The notes under the pieces are model-generated. The model saw nothing but the letters and a program-made list of their open reading frames with translations. It was not told the origin of the DNA and did no database searches. This document shows positions 9,874-17,206 of a DNA stretch of 45,765 bases, piece by piece. Each line of letters starts with the position of its first letter. Positions within the stretch are counted from its first letter, which is position 1. The position numbers and the translations under genes were made by a program. The stretch spans positions 1-45,765 of the forward strand of contig JAIXOX010000075.1 in NCBI GenBank assembly GCA_027486555.1, written 5' to 3'. This stretch comes from Comamonadaceae bacterium (GTDB lineage: Bacteria; Pseudomonadota; Gammaproteobacteria; Burkholderiales; Burkholderiaceae_C).

Positions 9874-11741
9874 GCGGTGTGCTCCTTGGCAGGTCGCGTT
9901 CGCTGCAACAAAAGCTGCAGCCCACCCAACACACCACTTGGCGCCAAGACCATCACCAACATGATGACCAATCCCAACACACCGCGCCAATAGTCCAGGC
10001 CCTGCCCCAGCTCGGCCCCGCCCCAGACCAGCAGCGCACTGCCCACTGCCGCGCCCCACAGCTGGTGTACGCCACCCAATAAGATCACCAGCAAAGCATC
10101 GACGGACATGGCCACCGACGCCACCGAAGGGAACACTGCCCCTTTGAACGCGGCCCACAGACCGCCGGCCAGCCCCGCCAAAGTGGCGCTGCCCACAAAC
10201 ACCTGGTAGCGCAGCGCCTGCACAGGCAAACCACTGGCCGCTGCCCTGAGGGGCGCATCGCGCAAAGCCTGCAAAGCCCCGCCCCGGCTGGAAAGGGCCA
10301 CCCGCGCCATGCCCGCCAGAGCCAACAGCATGAAAACGCAAAGCGCCGCATCCCAAAGTGCACGCGACTCGGGCGAGATCAAACGCAGGCCAATCAGGCC
10401 GTTGTCGCCGCCCGTGAGCGCCACCCACTGCGTGGCCCCTGCCCAAATCATTTGCGCCAGCGCCAGCGACAGCATGGCCAGGTACACCCCGCTGCTGCGC
10501 ACCACCAAGGCACCAAAAGCCAGCGCTACAGCCAGCGCCAGCACCATGCCTGCCGCCAAAGCGACCAAAAGACCCGCGCCCCCATGCAAATGCGCGAGCG
10601 CCGCGCCATAAGCGCCCAGCGCAAAAAACGCCGCATGGCCAAAACTGACCAGACCGCCCAAAGCCATCATCCACTGCAGGCTCAGGCCAAACAGCATCAT
10701 CACCATCACGTCTTCGGCCAGGCTACGGCCGTAATCGCCCTGCCCCCAAGCCAGCAACGTCAAACCAACAAACACCGCGACAAACAGGGCGCGACCCAGC
10801 AGTCCCAAAGGCCACAGCGCAAACACCGGCACGCTTTCGCGCAACTCCCCGTGCACCGCCGCCCCGGCCAAGCCCTGCGGCCGCCAAACCAGCACCACCG
10901 CCATGGTCAAAAACACCAGCACCAAAGTGGCTTGCGGGAAAAAGCTCAGGCCCAAAGCGTGGATCACGCCGATCAGCACCGCCGCCACAAAGGCCCCGCC
11001 AATGCTGCCCAGCCCTCCCATGACCACGACCACAAAGGTCTCAACGACCACGTTCACATCCATTTGCAAATTGGCCGGCTCGCGTGGCAACTGCAGCGCC
11101 CCGGCCAAGCCCGCCAAGCCACAGCCCAACATGACCACGCCCAACATGAGCGGTGCGGGGTTGACCCCCAGCGCGTCGAGCATGTCGCGGTCTTGTGTGG
11201 CGGCTTTCACGCGTTGCCCCCACAAAGTGCGGGTGAGCAAAAGGTGCAGGCCCAGCCAGACCAGCGGCCCGAGCACCAAGGTGAACAATTGCCAAGTCGG
11301 GAAATACGACTCGCCTAACTGCACAGCGCCCTTGAGGCCCGGAAAGCGCGGCGCAAACACCTCTTGCGGGCCAAAAAACCAGCGCATGGCGTCGTGCAGC
11401 GCCAGCGTCAGGCCAAAAGTGGCCACCAATTGGTACAACTGCGGCGCGTGGCGCATGCGCTTCAAGAGCAAAACTTCGGTCACGGCCCCGAGCAAAGCCG
11501 CAAGGCAAGCGCCCATCAAGATCACAGCGCCATAGCCCCAAGCCGTCTCGGCCATCACAGGCCACCAATTCGTCACCGCATGCGCCGACCACAAAGCGCC
11601 CAACATGAAAAAACTGCCGTGCGCGAAGTTGACGATCCGTGTCACGCCAAAAATCAGCGTCAACCCAGAGGCCATCAAGAACAAGGTGGTGGCGTGGCTC
11701 AGGCCATTGAGCAGTTGCAGCGCGAGTGCTTCGAATCCCAA
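9870..11741 (-). CDS. Fused LivH-LivM permease of a branched-chain-type ABC importer
   Basis: At 623 residues this is twice the usual permease length. Residues about 1-290 are LivH-like (GLTLIFGVTRIVNFAHGSFFMLGA; ...VVVMGGLGSIGGAFVAAVLIG). Residues about 310-620 are LivM-like (MMALGGLVSFGHAAFFALGAYGAAL; SGVYLAMLSLALAQMIWAGATQWVALTGGDNGL is the conserved LivM region). Both halves of the heterodimeric permease are thus made as one chain of about 15-17 membrane helices. The only in-frame start before an upstream stop is TTG at 11741, with a weak AAAGG ahead. The stop overlaps livG (ATGA). It lies 29 bp after the nitroreductase gene on the same strand, so all may be one transcript. No periplasmic binding protein gene is nearby. 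Confidence 0.92.
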   Translation of the reverse strand: MGFEALALQLLNGLSHATTLFLMASGLTLIFGVTRIVNFAHGSFFMLGALWSAHAVTNWWPVMAETAWGYGAVILMGACLAALLGAVTEVLLLKRMRHAPQLYQLVATFGLTLALHDAMRWFFGPQEVFAPRFPGLKGAVQLGESYFPTWQLFTLVLGPLVWLGLHLLLTRTLWGQRVKAATQDRDMLDALGVNPAPLMLGVVMLGCGLAGLAGALQLPREPANLQMDVNVVVETFVVVVMGGLGSIGGAFVAAVLIGVIHALGLSFFPQATLVLVFLTMAVVLVWRPQGLAGAAVHGELRESVPVFALWPLGLLGRALFVAVFVGLTLLAWGQGDYGRSLAEDVMVMMLFGLSLQWMMALGGLVSFGHAAFFALGAYGAALAHLHGGAGLLVALAAGMVLALAVALAFGALVVRSSGVYLAMLSLALAQMIWAGATQWVALTGGDNGLIGLRLISPESRALWDAALCVFMLLALAGMARVALSSRGGALQALRDAPLRAAASGLPVQALRYQVFVGSATLAGLAGGLWAAFKGAVFPSVASVAMSVDALLVILLGGVHQLWGAAVGSALLVWGGAELGQGLDYWRGVLGLVIMLVMVLAPSGVLGGLQLLLQRTRPAKEHTA

Positions 11742-11770
11742 TTCAGGCCTTTGACTTCAGATGAAACAGG

Positions 11771-12508
11771 TCATTCGACCCAATGGGTGAAGTCCTGGCC
11801 AGCCACACGGGTGGTCTGAAAGGTGTTGACCAGCGCAGATTCGTCGGCATAACCCAGTGACATGCCACAAACGACCATCTCGTTCTCACCCGCGCCCACC
11901 AGCGGCAAGATGATTTTGGAAAAGCCATTCCAAGCCGCTTGCGGGCAGGTGTGCAGGCCACGCGAACGGGCGGCCACCATGATGCTTTGCAAAAACATGC
12001 CGTAGTCGAGCAAACTGCCCCGGCCCATCACCTTGTCGATGGTGAAGATCAGGCCCACTGGGGCATCAAAAAACCGGAAATTCTTTTGGTGCTGCGTATG
12101 CATCTGCGCCTTGTCGCCCTTGCCGATGCCCAGCACGCTATACAAACCAAAACCGCACTCGCGGCGGCGGTCGATGTAGGGGCTGACCCATTTTTCGGGG
12201 TAATAATCATACGACTCGGCGTATTCAGAAGCCAAGGCCGGATTGGCGCTGATGGCGTCGTGCGCAGCGCAGGTCTTGGCCACCAGCTCGTCGCGCTTGG
12301 CGCCCTGCAGCACATACACCTTCCATGGCTGGGTGTTGGTCCCGCTGGGCGAACGGGCGGCAATGCTCAGCACCTCTTGCAACACACTGCGGTCCACCGC
12401 TTGGGGCAAATAAGCGCGGGCCGAAAAGCGGCTCAAGATGGCCGCATCTACGCTGGCCGGGTCGTTCACGCGGGTGCTGACTTGGGGTCCGATGTCCAAA
12501 ATGCTCAT
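11771..12508 (-). CDS. Nitroreductase-family FMN oxidoreductase
   Basis: This 245-residue protein shows the nitroreductase fold signatures: FSARAYLPQAVDRSVLQEVLSIAARSPSGTNTQPWKVYV at the N-terminus (FMN phosphate-binding Arg/Ser region) and GLHTCPQAAW and LGYADES near the C-terminus. Members use FMN and NAD(P)H to reduce nitroaromatics, quinones, enones or flavins, or carry out dehalogenation-like reactions; the physiological substrate here is unknown. Its ATG overlaps the stop of the thioesterase gene (ATGA), placing it third in the HDAC-thioesterase-nitroreductase unit. Confidence 0.9.
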   Translation of the reverse strand: MSILDIGPQVSTRVNDPASVDAAILSRFSARAYLPQAVDRSVLQEVLSIAARSPSGTNTQPWKVYVLQGAKRDELVAKTCAAHDAISANPALASEYAESYDYYPEKWVSPYIDRRRECGFGLYSVLGIGKGDKAQMHTQHQKNFRFFDAPVGLIFTIDKVMGRGSLLDYGMFLQSIMVAARSRGLHTCPQAAWNGFSKIILPLVGAGENEMVVCGMSLGYADESALVNTFQTTRVAGQDFTHWVE

Positions 12509-12957
12509 GTCAATGTCTCCAAAAATGCTTTGAGTTCGGGTGGCAAAGGCACAGGGCGGCGGGTTTCGCGGTCCACGTACACATGCACAAAATGGCCCCG
12601 TGCGGCGCTCAGGTCTTCACCTTGGGCAAACAAGCCTACCTCGTAACGCACGCTGGACGTCCCCAACTTGGCCACACGGATGCCCGCGTCAACCGTTTGA
12701 GGAAAAGCCAAAGGCGCGAAGTAAAAACACTGGGTTTCCACCACCAAGCCAATGGTCGTGCCCGCGTGGATGTCCAGCACGCCCTGCTCAATCAAGGTGG
12801 CATTCACCGCGGTATCGAACCAGCTGTAATAGACCACGTTGTTCACATGGCCGTAAACGTCGTTGTCCATCCAGCGGGTGCTGATGGGGCGAAACGCCTT
12901 GTAGCTGCTGCGGGGGTCTGCCTGGGGTTTGGTGGGGGGTGTCGCGGGCGAATTCAT
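12505..12957 (-). CDS. Acyl-CoA thioesterase, 4HBT hotdog family
   Basis: The 150-residue protein has the 4-hydroxybenzoyl-CoA thioesterase-type motif TRWMDNDVYGHVNNVVYYSWFDTAVN (about 28-53) with the catalytic Asp followed by YGHVNN. It should hydrolyse a cytoplasmic acyl-CoA. The ATG at 12957 is preferred to the upstream extension because it overlaps the deacetylase stop as ATGA. Its own stop overlaps the nitroreductase start in the same way. This tight coupling suggests the three enzymes act together. Confidence 0.9.
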   Translation of the reverse strand: MNSPATPPTKPQADPRSSYKAFRPISTRWMDNDVYGHVNNVVYYSWFDTAVNATLIEQGVLDIHAGTTIGLVVETQCFYFAPLAFPQTVDAGIRVAKLGTSSVRYEVGLFAQGEDLSAARGHFVHVYVDRETRRPVPLPPELKAFLETLT

Positions 12958-13892
12958 GGCTGTCGATTGTGCCAGCCTTGCCACAGCCGCCAGTACTGCA
13001 AAGCCACATCCCAAGTCTGCATTTGCACCTGCACCGTGGTCTCGATGTCGTGGCCATAGCCGCCGCCCATGCACATGACCACCGGAAGTTTACGCTGCCA
13101 AGCCCAGTCCATGACCACCCGGTCGCGTGCTTGCATGCCGTCGGTTGTCAATTTGAGCCGTCCCAGCCGGTCTCCCTCGTGCGGATCGGCTCCAGCCAGA
13201 TAAATCACCCATTGCGGATCAAAACGGTCTTGCAGGGTTTGCAAGGCTTGGTGTAAGGCGGCCAAATAAGGCTCGTCGGTGCAGCCGTCGGGCAGGCCCA
13301 CGTCCAGGTCGCTGGGCTCCTTGCGAAACGGGAAATTTTTTTCGCCGTGCAGCGACAGCGTGAACACGCTCGGGTCGTTAACAAAAATGTGCGCCGTGCC
13401 ATTGCCCTGGTGCACATCCAGGTCAATCACCGCAACGTTCAAGGATCGCCGGTGGTGCCGCCAGGCCTCTGCTTGCATCAATCGAGCCGCCACCGCGATG
13501 TCGTTGAACACACAAAAGCCCCCACCCTTGTGCGCGTAGGCGTGGTGCGTGCCACCTGCCAGATTGCCTGCGACGCCTTGGGCCAAAGCATCGCGTGCGG
13601 CGGCCACCGTGGCCCCCACTGAGCGGCGGGCCCGCTCGGCCATGGCTGGGCTCCACGGGAAACCAATTTCGCGCTGCATGGCTGCCTCAAGGTTGCCAGT
13701 GGACACGCCCTGGATGTAGGTGGGTGTGTGCACCAAGGCCAGCTCGCCGACACTTGCAGCCGGGGCCTCACGCATGACCACGCCGGGCAGCTCTTGCGTC
13801 AATCGGTCGCGCAAACGGCTGTATTTGCGCATCGGAAAACGGTGGCCTTCGGGCAAAGGCAGGACAAAGTGGTCAGCGTAGTAAGCGTGCAT
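12954..13892 (-). CDS. HDAC-like (AcuC/APAH superfamily) zinc deacetylase
   Basis: This 312-residue arginase-deacetylase fold protein has all catalytic elements: GGTHHAY (His116-His117), zinc ligands Asp159 and His161 in DLDVHQGNGT and Asp236 in GADPHEGDRLG, and the transition-state Tyr279 in GGGYG. Bacterial relatives deacetylate small molecules such as acetylpolyamines, or proteins such as acetyl-CoA synthetase (AcuC). Which applies here is not visible. It is the first gene of a minus-strand unit with thioesterase and nitroreductase, joined by 4-nt overlaps, and faces the divergent phasin gene across about 180 bp. Confidence 0.92.
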   Translation of the reverse strand: MHAYYADHFVLPLPEGHRFPMRKYSRLRDRLTQELPGVVMREAPAASVGELALVHTPTYIQGVSTGNLEAAMQREIGFPWSPAMAERARRSVGATVAAARDALAQGVAGNLAGGTHHAYAHKGGGFCVFNDIAVAARLMQAEAWRHHRRSLNVAVIDLDVHQGNGTAHIFVNDPSVFTLSLHGEKNFPFRKEPSDLDVGLPDGCTDEPYLAALHQALQTLQDRFDPQWVIYLAGADPHEGDRLGRLKLTTDGMQARDRVVMDWAWQRKLPVVMCMGGGYGHDIETTVQVQMQTWDVALQYWRLWQGWHNRQP

Positions 13893-13960
13893 GGTTTGAT
13901 TCGAAACAAAACCATTCTAGATAAGCCACTCTAAACTGAGCCAGAAGTGGGTCCATGCTC

Positions 13961-13988
13961 TTGCTTTGGTCCCTGGAAACCTTAAAAT
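13961..13988 (+). promoter_or_regulatory. Candidate promoter of the phasin gene
   Basis: TTGCTT (13961-13966) and TAAAAT (13983-13988) are separated by 16 bp and lie about 87 bp before the phasin start. This is a sequence match only. Confidence 0.45.
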
Positions 13989-14005
13989 CCAAACCATGCT
14001 GCACT

Positions 14006-14017
14006 GCAACAAATCTG
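14006..14017 (+). promoter_or_regulatory. Candidate PhaR operator upstream of phaP
   Basis: GCAACAAATCTG agrees at 11 of 12 positions with the PhaR-binding consensus GCAMMAAWTMMD that I recall for Ralstonia eutropha phaP. It overlaps the TGCACTGCA palindromic stretch at 14000-14008 and lies just downstream of the predicted -10, a position suited to repression. Confidence 0.45.
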
Positions 14018-14074
14018 TGACTTCTGTCATTTTCAGCGCAGTTACCCTGAAATCACTTTTTTTTGGAGCCTTTC

Positions 14075-14608
14075 ATGATGACACCCGAACAAATCGTCGC
14101 CTCGCACAAAGCCAACGTTGAAACCCTGTTTGGTTTGACGGCCAAAGCCTTTGAAGGCGTTGAAAAGCTGGTTGAATTGAATCTGAGCGCAGCCAAGGCC
14201 GCCTTGGACGAGTCAGCCAACAACACACAAGCCGTCTTGAGTGTGAAAGACGCGCAAGAGCTGGTGGCCATGCAGGCCAACCTGTTTCAGCCCTTGGCCG
14301 AAAAAACTGCCGCTTACAGCCGCCACCTGTACGACATTGCTACGGGCACCAGTGGCGAGTTCACCAAAGCCTTCGAATCACAAACGGCCGTTGCACAAAA
14401 GCAGTTTGCCGCTTTGGTGGACACTGCTGCTCAAAACGCACCTGCCGGCTCCGAGCAAGCCGTTGCCATGATGAAAGGTGCCGTCACGGCTGCCAGCACC
14501 GCCTTTGAATCGGTTCAAAAAGCGGTCAAGCAAGCCACCGATATGGCCGAATCCAACTTGGCCTCCGTGACCCAGTCAGCTGCCACCAAAGTGGCCAAGA
14601 AAAAGTAA
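14075..14608 (+). CDS. phaP: Phasin (polyhydroxyalkanoate granule-associated protein)
   Basis: Phasins coat polyhydroxybutyrate granules. This 177-residue, Ala-rich helical protein begins [37 protein letters not shown], the diagnostic TIGR01841-type N-terminus, and ends in a KVAKKK tail. GGAG at 14065-14068 is 6 nt before ATG 14075 and 9 nt before ATG 14078, so either may be used; the upstream TTG at 14063 is rejected. It is a single gene flanked by its own promoter and terminator. PhaR, which senses granules and represses phaP, is the expected regulator and is not in this window. Confidence 0.95.
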   Translation: MMTPEQIVASHKANVETLFGLTAKAFEGVEKLVELNLSAAKAALDESANNTQAVLSVKDAQELVAMQANLFQPLAEKTAAYSRHLYDIATGTSGEFTKAFESQTAVAQKQFAALVDTAAQNAPAGSEQAVAMMKGAVTAASTAFESVQKAVKQATDMAESNLASVTQSAATKVAKKK

Positions 14609-14622
14609 TTTTTCAAAGCAGG

Positions 14623-14650
14623 CAGCCCCGCTCGTGGGCTGTCACTTTTT
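14623..14650 (+). terminator. Terminator after phaP
   Basis: The stem CAGCCC/GGGCTG with a 7-nt loop is followed by TCACTTTTT, 15 bp after the phaP stop. Confidence 0.7.
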
Positions 14651-14706
14651 GCAAGTTGTCTCCTTGGATCTCTTTGAATTTCATCACGGAAACAGAGATT
14701 CACTTG

Positions 14707-14736
14707 AGGGCTGATCGCAAGATCAGCCCTTTTTTT
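14707..14736 (+). terminator. Second strong terminator in the phaP/patatin convergent spacer
   Basis: The 10-bp perfect stem AGGGCTGATC/GATCAGCCCT with a GCAA loop runs into seven T (plus strand). It follows the first terminator by about 60 bp. Confidence 0.85.
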
Positions 14737-14793
14737 ACGGGCCTATCAAGACCTCATCGAAACAGCCCGTGCCGGGGCTGCTTGTTCATCAGA

Positions 14794-15729
14794 TCATCGA
14801 CCAACTTCAAATGCGGCCAAACGCTGCTTTAAACCCGGCAGCGCCTCACGCATGGCGACTCGGCCGGCTTCAATAGACCTCATGCGTGCACCAAAATCAG
14901 CACTCTTGACGCCTGACAACGCTGGCCGAACCACAAAATCCGCCTCTTTCAAAGCCAAGGTGTTGATGCTTTGGCCCATGATCGTGAAGGTCTGCATCAA
15001 AATCTGGAAAGTGTCAGAAGCTGGATTGCCCATGGGATCACTGGATATATCAATCGCCAGCACAAAATTCGCCCCAAGTTCTCGCGCCTGTCGAACGGGA
15101 ACCGGTGACACCAGCCCTCCATCCACATACTCCCTGTCACCAAAACGCACAGGTTGAAACACACCAGGCACAGCGCTGGATGCGCGAACAGCAGCCCCGG
15201 TATTGCCACGACGGAAAGTCATCGCCTGCCCATTGCCCAAATCGGTGGCCACAACGCCCAGCGGAATTTTCATCTGCTCAAGCGTTCGCCCACCCACCTG
15301 GGTGTTGACGTACTTGGCCAGGGCTTCACCACGCAAAGCACCGCGGTTCAAGATAGGCAGCATCCAATCGGTGATTTCCGCCTCTTGCAAGGTTTCAGCC
15401 ACCCGCACAAGTTCAACGGGCGTTTTGCCGCTCGCATAAAGTGCGGCCACCAGGCTCCCTGCAGATGTCCCCGTGACAAAACTCGGGCGCAAGCCAGCCT
15501 CTTCCAAAACCTGAATCACGCCCACATGGGCAAAACCCCGAGCAGCTCCCCCCCCCAAAGCCAAGCCCAAACGCAATTCCCGCAACTCTTCCTTGGCCGG
15601 GGCGCGACCAGCCTCCGTCTGAGGGCTTTGCACCACACTGCTGCACGCTGCCAACAACCCTATACCCATGATCAAGCACAGATTGCGCCCCACCCTGAAT
15701 AGTTTTTCTTTCGTTAAATCTGACTTCAT
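14794..15729 (-). CDS. Patatin-like phospholipase, lipoprotein (RssA-like)
   Basis: This is a Ser-Asp dyad lipid acyl hydrolase family member. The 311-residue protein has an N-terminal signal with lipobox LLAAC (Cys29), so it is probably anchored in a membrane on the periplasmic side. The catalytic parts are complete: oxyanion GGGAARG (59-65), nucleophile Ser89 in GTSAGS, and Asp203 in the DGG motif. The TTG at 15741 extends the frame, but the ATG at 15729 has GAGGAA 6 nt upstream and is preferred. It is divergent from an iron-type binding protein gene, and the Fur-box match between them begins 18 bp from this start. Confidence 0.92.
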   Translation of the reverse strand: MKSDLTKEKLFRVGRNLCLIMGIGLLAACSSVVQSPQTEAGRAPAKEELRELRLGLALGGGAARGFAHVGVIQVLEEAGLRPSFVTGTSAGSLVAALYASGKTPVELVRVAETLQEAEITDWMLPILNRGALRGEALAKYVNTQVGGRTLEQMKIPLGVVATDLGNGQAMTFRRGNTGAAVRASSAVPGVFQPVRFGDREYVDGGLVSPVPVRQARELGANFVLAIDISSDPMGNPASDTFQILMQTFTIMGQSINTLALKEADFVVRPALSGVKSADFGARMRSIEAGRVAMREALPGLKQRLAAFEVGR

Positions 15730-15746
15730 TGAATTCCTCAAATCTT

Positions 15747-15765
15747 ATTGATAACCATTCGCATT
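15747..15765. promoter_or_regulatory. Candidate Fur box in the divergent patatin / iron-binding-protein promoter region
   Basis: ATTGATAACCATTCGCATT matches 15 of 19 positions of the palindromic Fur consensus AATGATAATCATTATCATT. It lies 18 bp from the patatin start and 27 bp from the binding-protein start, so Fur could repress both. A further 7-bp inverted repeat, TAGGATA/TATCCTA (15766-15791), sits directly before the TTG start on the right. Confidence 0.6.
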
Positions 15766-15791
15766 TAGGATAAACTTGAGCTTCTATCCTA

Positions 15792-16850
15792 TTGAAAGTC
15801 AAGTTCGTGACGCTGTCCCAATCTATCCTGAGCTTCGCCTGCCTGTGGGCATCCACTTCGGGCATGGCACAAGACAAAGTGCTGAACATCTACTCGGCCC
15901 GCCACTACCCCACCGACGAAGTCATGTACAGCGACTTCAGCAAAGCCACAGGCATCAAAATCAACCGTGTCGATGCCGACGATGCCGGTATTCTCGCCCG
16001 CCTCAAGGCCGAAGGCGCTGCATCACCCGCCGACGTGATTTTGCTGGTGGACGCCGCCCGACTTTGGCGCGCAGAGGTCGATGGCCTTTTCTTGCCCGTC
16101 AAATCCAAACTCCTGGAAGACGCCATCCCCGCCAACCTTCGGGCAAAACCCGCCGACAACGGCGGCACCGCCTGGTTTGGCTTGTCCACACGGGCGCGCG
16201 TGATCGTATTCGACAAAGTCAAGTTCAACAAAACCGATGTGGACAGCTATGAAAAGCTGGCCGATCCGAAATTCAAAGGCAGTTTGTGTATCCGCAGCGG
16301 CTCGCACCCCTACAACCTGAGCCTGTTTGGCGCCATGACCGAGCACCTGGGACCGCAAAAAACGGAAGTCTGGCTTAAAAGCCTGGTCGGCAACATGGCC
16401 CGCAGCCCGCAAGGCGGCGACACCGACCAAATCAGGGGTGTGGCTTCAGGCGAATGCGGCGTGGCCGTCACCAACACCTATTACCTGGCCCGCATGATGC
16501 GTTCGACCAACCCAGCCGACAAAGCCGTAGCCGAGAAAATCGGCGTGGCCTTCCCCAACCAAAGCAGCTGGGGCACACACATGAACGTGGCAGGCGGCGC
16601 AGTCGCTCGGCATGCCAAGAACAGTGACAACGCCGTCAAGTTCCTGGAATACCTGGCCAGCCCCAGCGCACAAAACCACTTTGCCAACGGCAACAACGAG
16701 TGGCCAGCGACCAAGGGCGTGAGCTTTGACAACCCGGCCCTCAAAGCCATGACCGGTGGCAGCTTCAAAAGCGAGTTGCTGCCGATCAGCGCCGTGGGCA
16801 TGAACCAGATCAAGGTGCAGCAAATGCTGGACCGCGTGGGCTTTAAGTGA
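15792..16850 (+). CDS. Fe(III)-type ABC transporter periplasmic binding protein (FbpA/FutA-like)
   Basis: This 352-residue family 1 solute-binding protein has a signal peptide cleaved about after ...TSGMA (residue 25-26). The mature start KVLNIYSARHYPTDE and the adjacent tyrosines Tyr230-Tyr231 in TNTYYLARMM are typical of FbpA/FutA ferric-ion ligands. It should capture ferric iron in the periplasm. The start is a TTG at 15792 without a clear ribosome binding site; an in-frame stop just upstream excludes a longer form. The Fur-box match 27 bp upstream supports iron regulation. No permease or ATPase gene adjoins it, so it must work with a transporter encoded elsewhere. Confidence 0.9.
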   Translation: MKVKFVTLSQSILSFACLWASTSGMAQDKVLNIYSARHYPTDEVMYSDFSKATGIKINRVDADDAGILARLKAEGAASPADVILLVDAARLWRAEVDGLFLPVKSKLLEDAIPANLRAKPADNGGTAWFGLSTRARVIVFDKVKFNKTDVDSYEKLADPKFKGSLCIRSGSHPYNLSLFGAMTEHLGPQKTEVWLKSLVGNMARSPQGGDTDQIRGVASGECGVAVTNTYYLARMMRSTNPADKAVAEKIGVAFPNQSSWGTHMNVAGGAVARHAKNSDNAVKFLEYLASPSAQNHFANGNNEWPATKGVSFDNPALKAMTGGSFKSELLPISAVGMNQIKVQQMLDRVGFK

Positions 16851-16859
16851 GGTCAGACA

Positions 16860-17171
16860 TCACAGGAACTTGACGCGTGCAATCAAGGCCTCAAGGCTGA
16901 CTTGCGGCGTCTGCAGGCTGCCCTGGGCACCAGAGCCCACCACCACGCCCATGCCCGCCACCGGGGCCAGACTGTCCAGCTGAAAACGCCCCACGCCAGG
17001 GGTTTGGCGGATGAAGCATTTCTCGTCAAAGTACAGCCGGTCACCGTTGGCGTCGATCTCGTCGCTGTCGACCGTCTCAAAGCCAATCAAGGCGCACACA
17101 CCGGCCAGGTCACCGCCGCCCTCGACGGCGGTGAGGGTCTTTTGGGTCGGATCAATCAGAAAACACGGCAT
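16860..17171 (-). CDS. Uncharacterised 103-residue protein
   Basis: I do not recognise this family. The protein begins MPCFLIDPTQKTLTAVEGGG and appears soluble, acidic and of mixed alpha/beta type, with one GMGVVVGSGAQGS glycine-rich segment. The ATG at 17171 has AGGAG 7 nt upstream, which supports a real gene; the TTG at 17177 is an alternative. It is convergent with the iron-binding-protein gene (9 bp between stops) and 35 bp downstream of ahpF on the same strand, so it may be the last cistron of an ahpF transcript. Confidence 0.65.
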   Translation of the reverse strand: MPCFLIDPTQKTLTAVEGGGDLAGVCALIGFETVDSDEIDANGDRLYFDEKCFIRQTPGVGRFQLDSLAPVAGMGVVVGSGAQGSLQTPQVSLEALIARVKFL

Positions 17172-17206
17172 GGCCAAACTCCTGCGTTACAAGAAAAAAG
17201 GGCAGC

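Noticed and set aside
9874..10674. N-terminal extension of the livG frame
   Set aside because: It covers the fused permease gene in another frame, and family homology begins only at the ATG at 9873.
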